From assembly GCA_013151535.1 (NCBI GenBank), contig JAADIC010000277.1, positions 1-6,536 on the forward strand: 6,536 nt of DNA, in the 5' to 3' direction. Source of the DNA: Alphaproteobacteria bacterium. Its GTDB lineage: Bacteria; Pseudomonadota; Alphaproteobacteria; Rhodobacterales; Rhodobacteraceae. Below are positions 6,456 to 6,536 of the stretch, piece by piece. A program made the position numbers and the translations under genes. Numbering within the stretch: position 1 is the first letter of the stretch; every line of letters starts with the position of its first letter. The notes beneath the pieces were generated by a model. That model saw nothing but the letters and a program-made list of their open reading frames with translations. It was not told where the DNA came from and made no database searches.

Positions 6456-6536
6456 ATGAAACCTGACTTGGGTTTTGCGGGTCTTGATGCCCTTATGTCC
6501 CGTTTCTCATCTTGGGATTATGGATACTATGGGAAT
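6456..6536 (+). CDS. Possible 5' end of a divergent gene, unidentified (runs off right edge)
   Basis: A plus-strand frame stays open from ATG 6456 to the edge, 27 residues reading MKPDLGFAGLDALMSRFS followed by an aromatic SWDYGYYGN. In-frame ATGs at 6438 and 6495 are alternative starts; none has a good Shine-Dalgarno site. The aromatic segment recalls N-termini of some SWIM-type zinc-finger proteins if the 6495 start (MSRFSSWDYGYYG) is used, but that is a weak recollection, not a demonstrated match. If real, the gene would be divergent from mraZ and share its upstream region. Codons are less GC-rich at third positions than in the dcw genes, which argues for caution. It may equally be non-coding. 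Confidence 0.3.
   Translation, partial: MKPDLGFAGLDALMSRFSSWDYGYYGN
6513..6534 (+). promoter_or_regulatory. TGGGA-like repeats, possible MraZ-type boxes
   Basis: TGGGA occurs at 6513-6517 and 6530-6534 with TGGAT at 6521-6525 between them, giving start spacings of 8 and 9 nt. In E. coli MraZ binds TGGG-type repeats with a 10-nt period in the mraZ promoter. Here the spacing is shorter, the orientation is opposite to mraZ, and the site is about 240 bp from the start, so this is only a weak candidate. Confidence 0.2.

Larger units (their letters stand above)
6275..6536. other. Regulatory region upstream of mraZ, no firm gene
   Basis: These 262 bases precede the whole dcw block and should hold its promoter and MraZ operator unless those lie beyond the window. 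I see the leader hairpin, two GC palindromes, TGGGA-like repeats and a weak plus-strand reading frame. I do not see a convincing -35/-10 pair toward mraZ. A TATAAC at 6294-6299 has no -35 partner at 15-18 nt and would place the transcript start within or next to the ribosome binding site. No TGGG occurs on the mraZ coding strand here. Confidence 0.5.

Noticed and set aside
6365..6517. Minus-strand open frame (about 50 codons) upstream of mraZ ending at TGA 6365-6367, with a plausible-looking basic sequence (PLFITKKIRRVREQTPP).
   Set aside because: It has no ATG, and no GTG or TTG before its last few codons; in-frame TAA (6518-6520) and TAG (6527-6529) close it upstream, so it would need a frameshift or a non-standard start to be a gene. 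It could be a degraded C-terminus, but nothing here supports that.
6318..6536. 3' end of RNase P RNA (rnpB), which I considered as a possible neighbour upstream of mraZ.
   Set aside because: The conserved RNase P RNA 3' region (ACAGAA followed by a CCGGCTTA-like stretch) is not found on the minus strand, nor any other recognisable core element.

Overview
The window is a stretch of the division and cell wall (dcw) cluster of a Gram-negative alphaproteobacterium, most likely of the Rhodobacterales/Rhodobacteraceae. That placement is an inference from three things: high G+C content, the family-level look of the proteins (for example MurF motifs NNHWGVPLTLARMP and EIGMNHAGEI, and a short FtsL with a WAYLNRPDRL motif), and the gene order. 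Nothing in the core looks horizontally acquired.

All recognised genes lie on the minus strand and are transcribed from right to left: mraZ (6274-5774), rsmH/mraW (5770-4757), ftsL (4757-4380), ftsI (4383-2599), murE (2577-1084) and murF (1087 to the left edge, cut after 362 codons). Spacing is extremely tight. There are 3 nt between mraZ and rsmH, a 1-nt TAATG overlap between rsmH and ftsL, a 4-nt ATGA overlap between ftsL and ftsI, 21 nt between ftsI and murE, and a 4-nt ATGA overlap between murE and murF. No promoter or terminator is evident inside this block, so it reads as one translationally coupled operon.

The genes form one pathway. MraZ is the cluster's nucleoid-associated transcription factor. 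RsmH methylates 16S rRNA. FtsL and FtsI are divisome membrane proteins, FtsI being the septal transpeptidase. MurE and MurF add meso-diaminopimelate and D-Ala-D-Ala to the UDP-MurNAc peptide, making the precursor whose lipid-linked form FtsI later cross-links.

The only non-routine sequence is the 262 bases right of mraZ (6275-6536). It contains a perfect 13-bp inverted repeat in the mraZ leader, two shorter palindromes, TGGGA-like repeats near the right edge, and a possible start of a divergent plus-strand gene running off the edge. No convincing sigma-70 promoter is visible there. I found no mobile element, CRISPR array, tRNA or rRNA, and no sign of a previously undescribed system.
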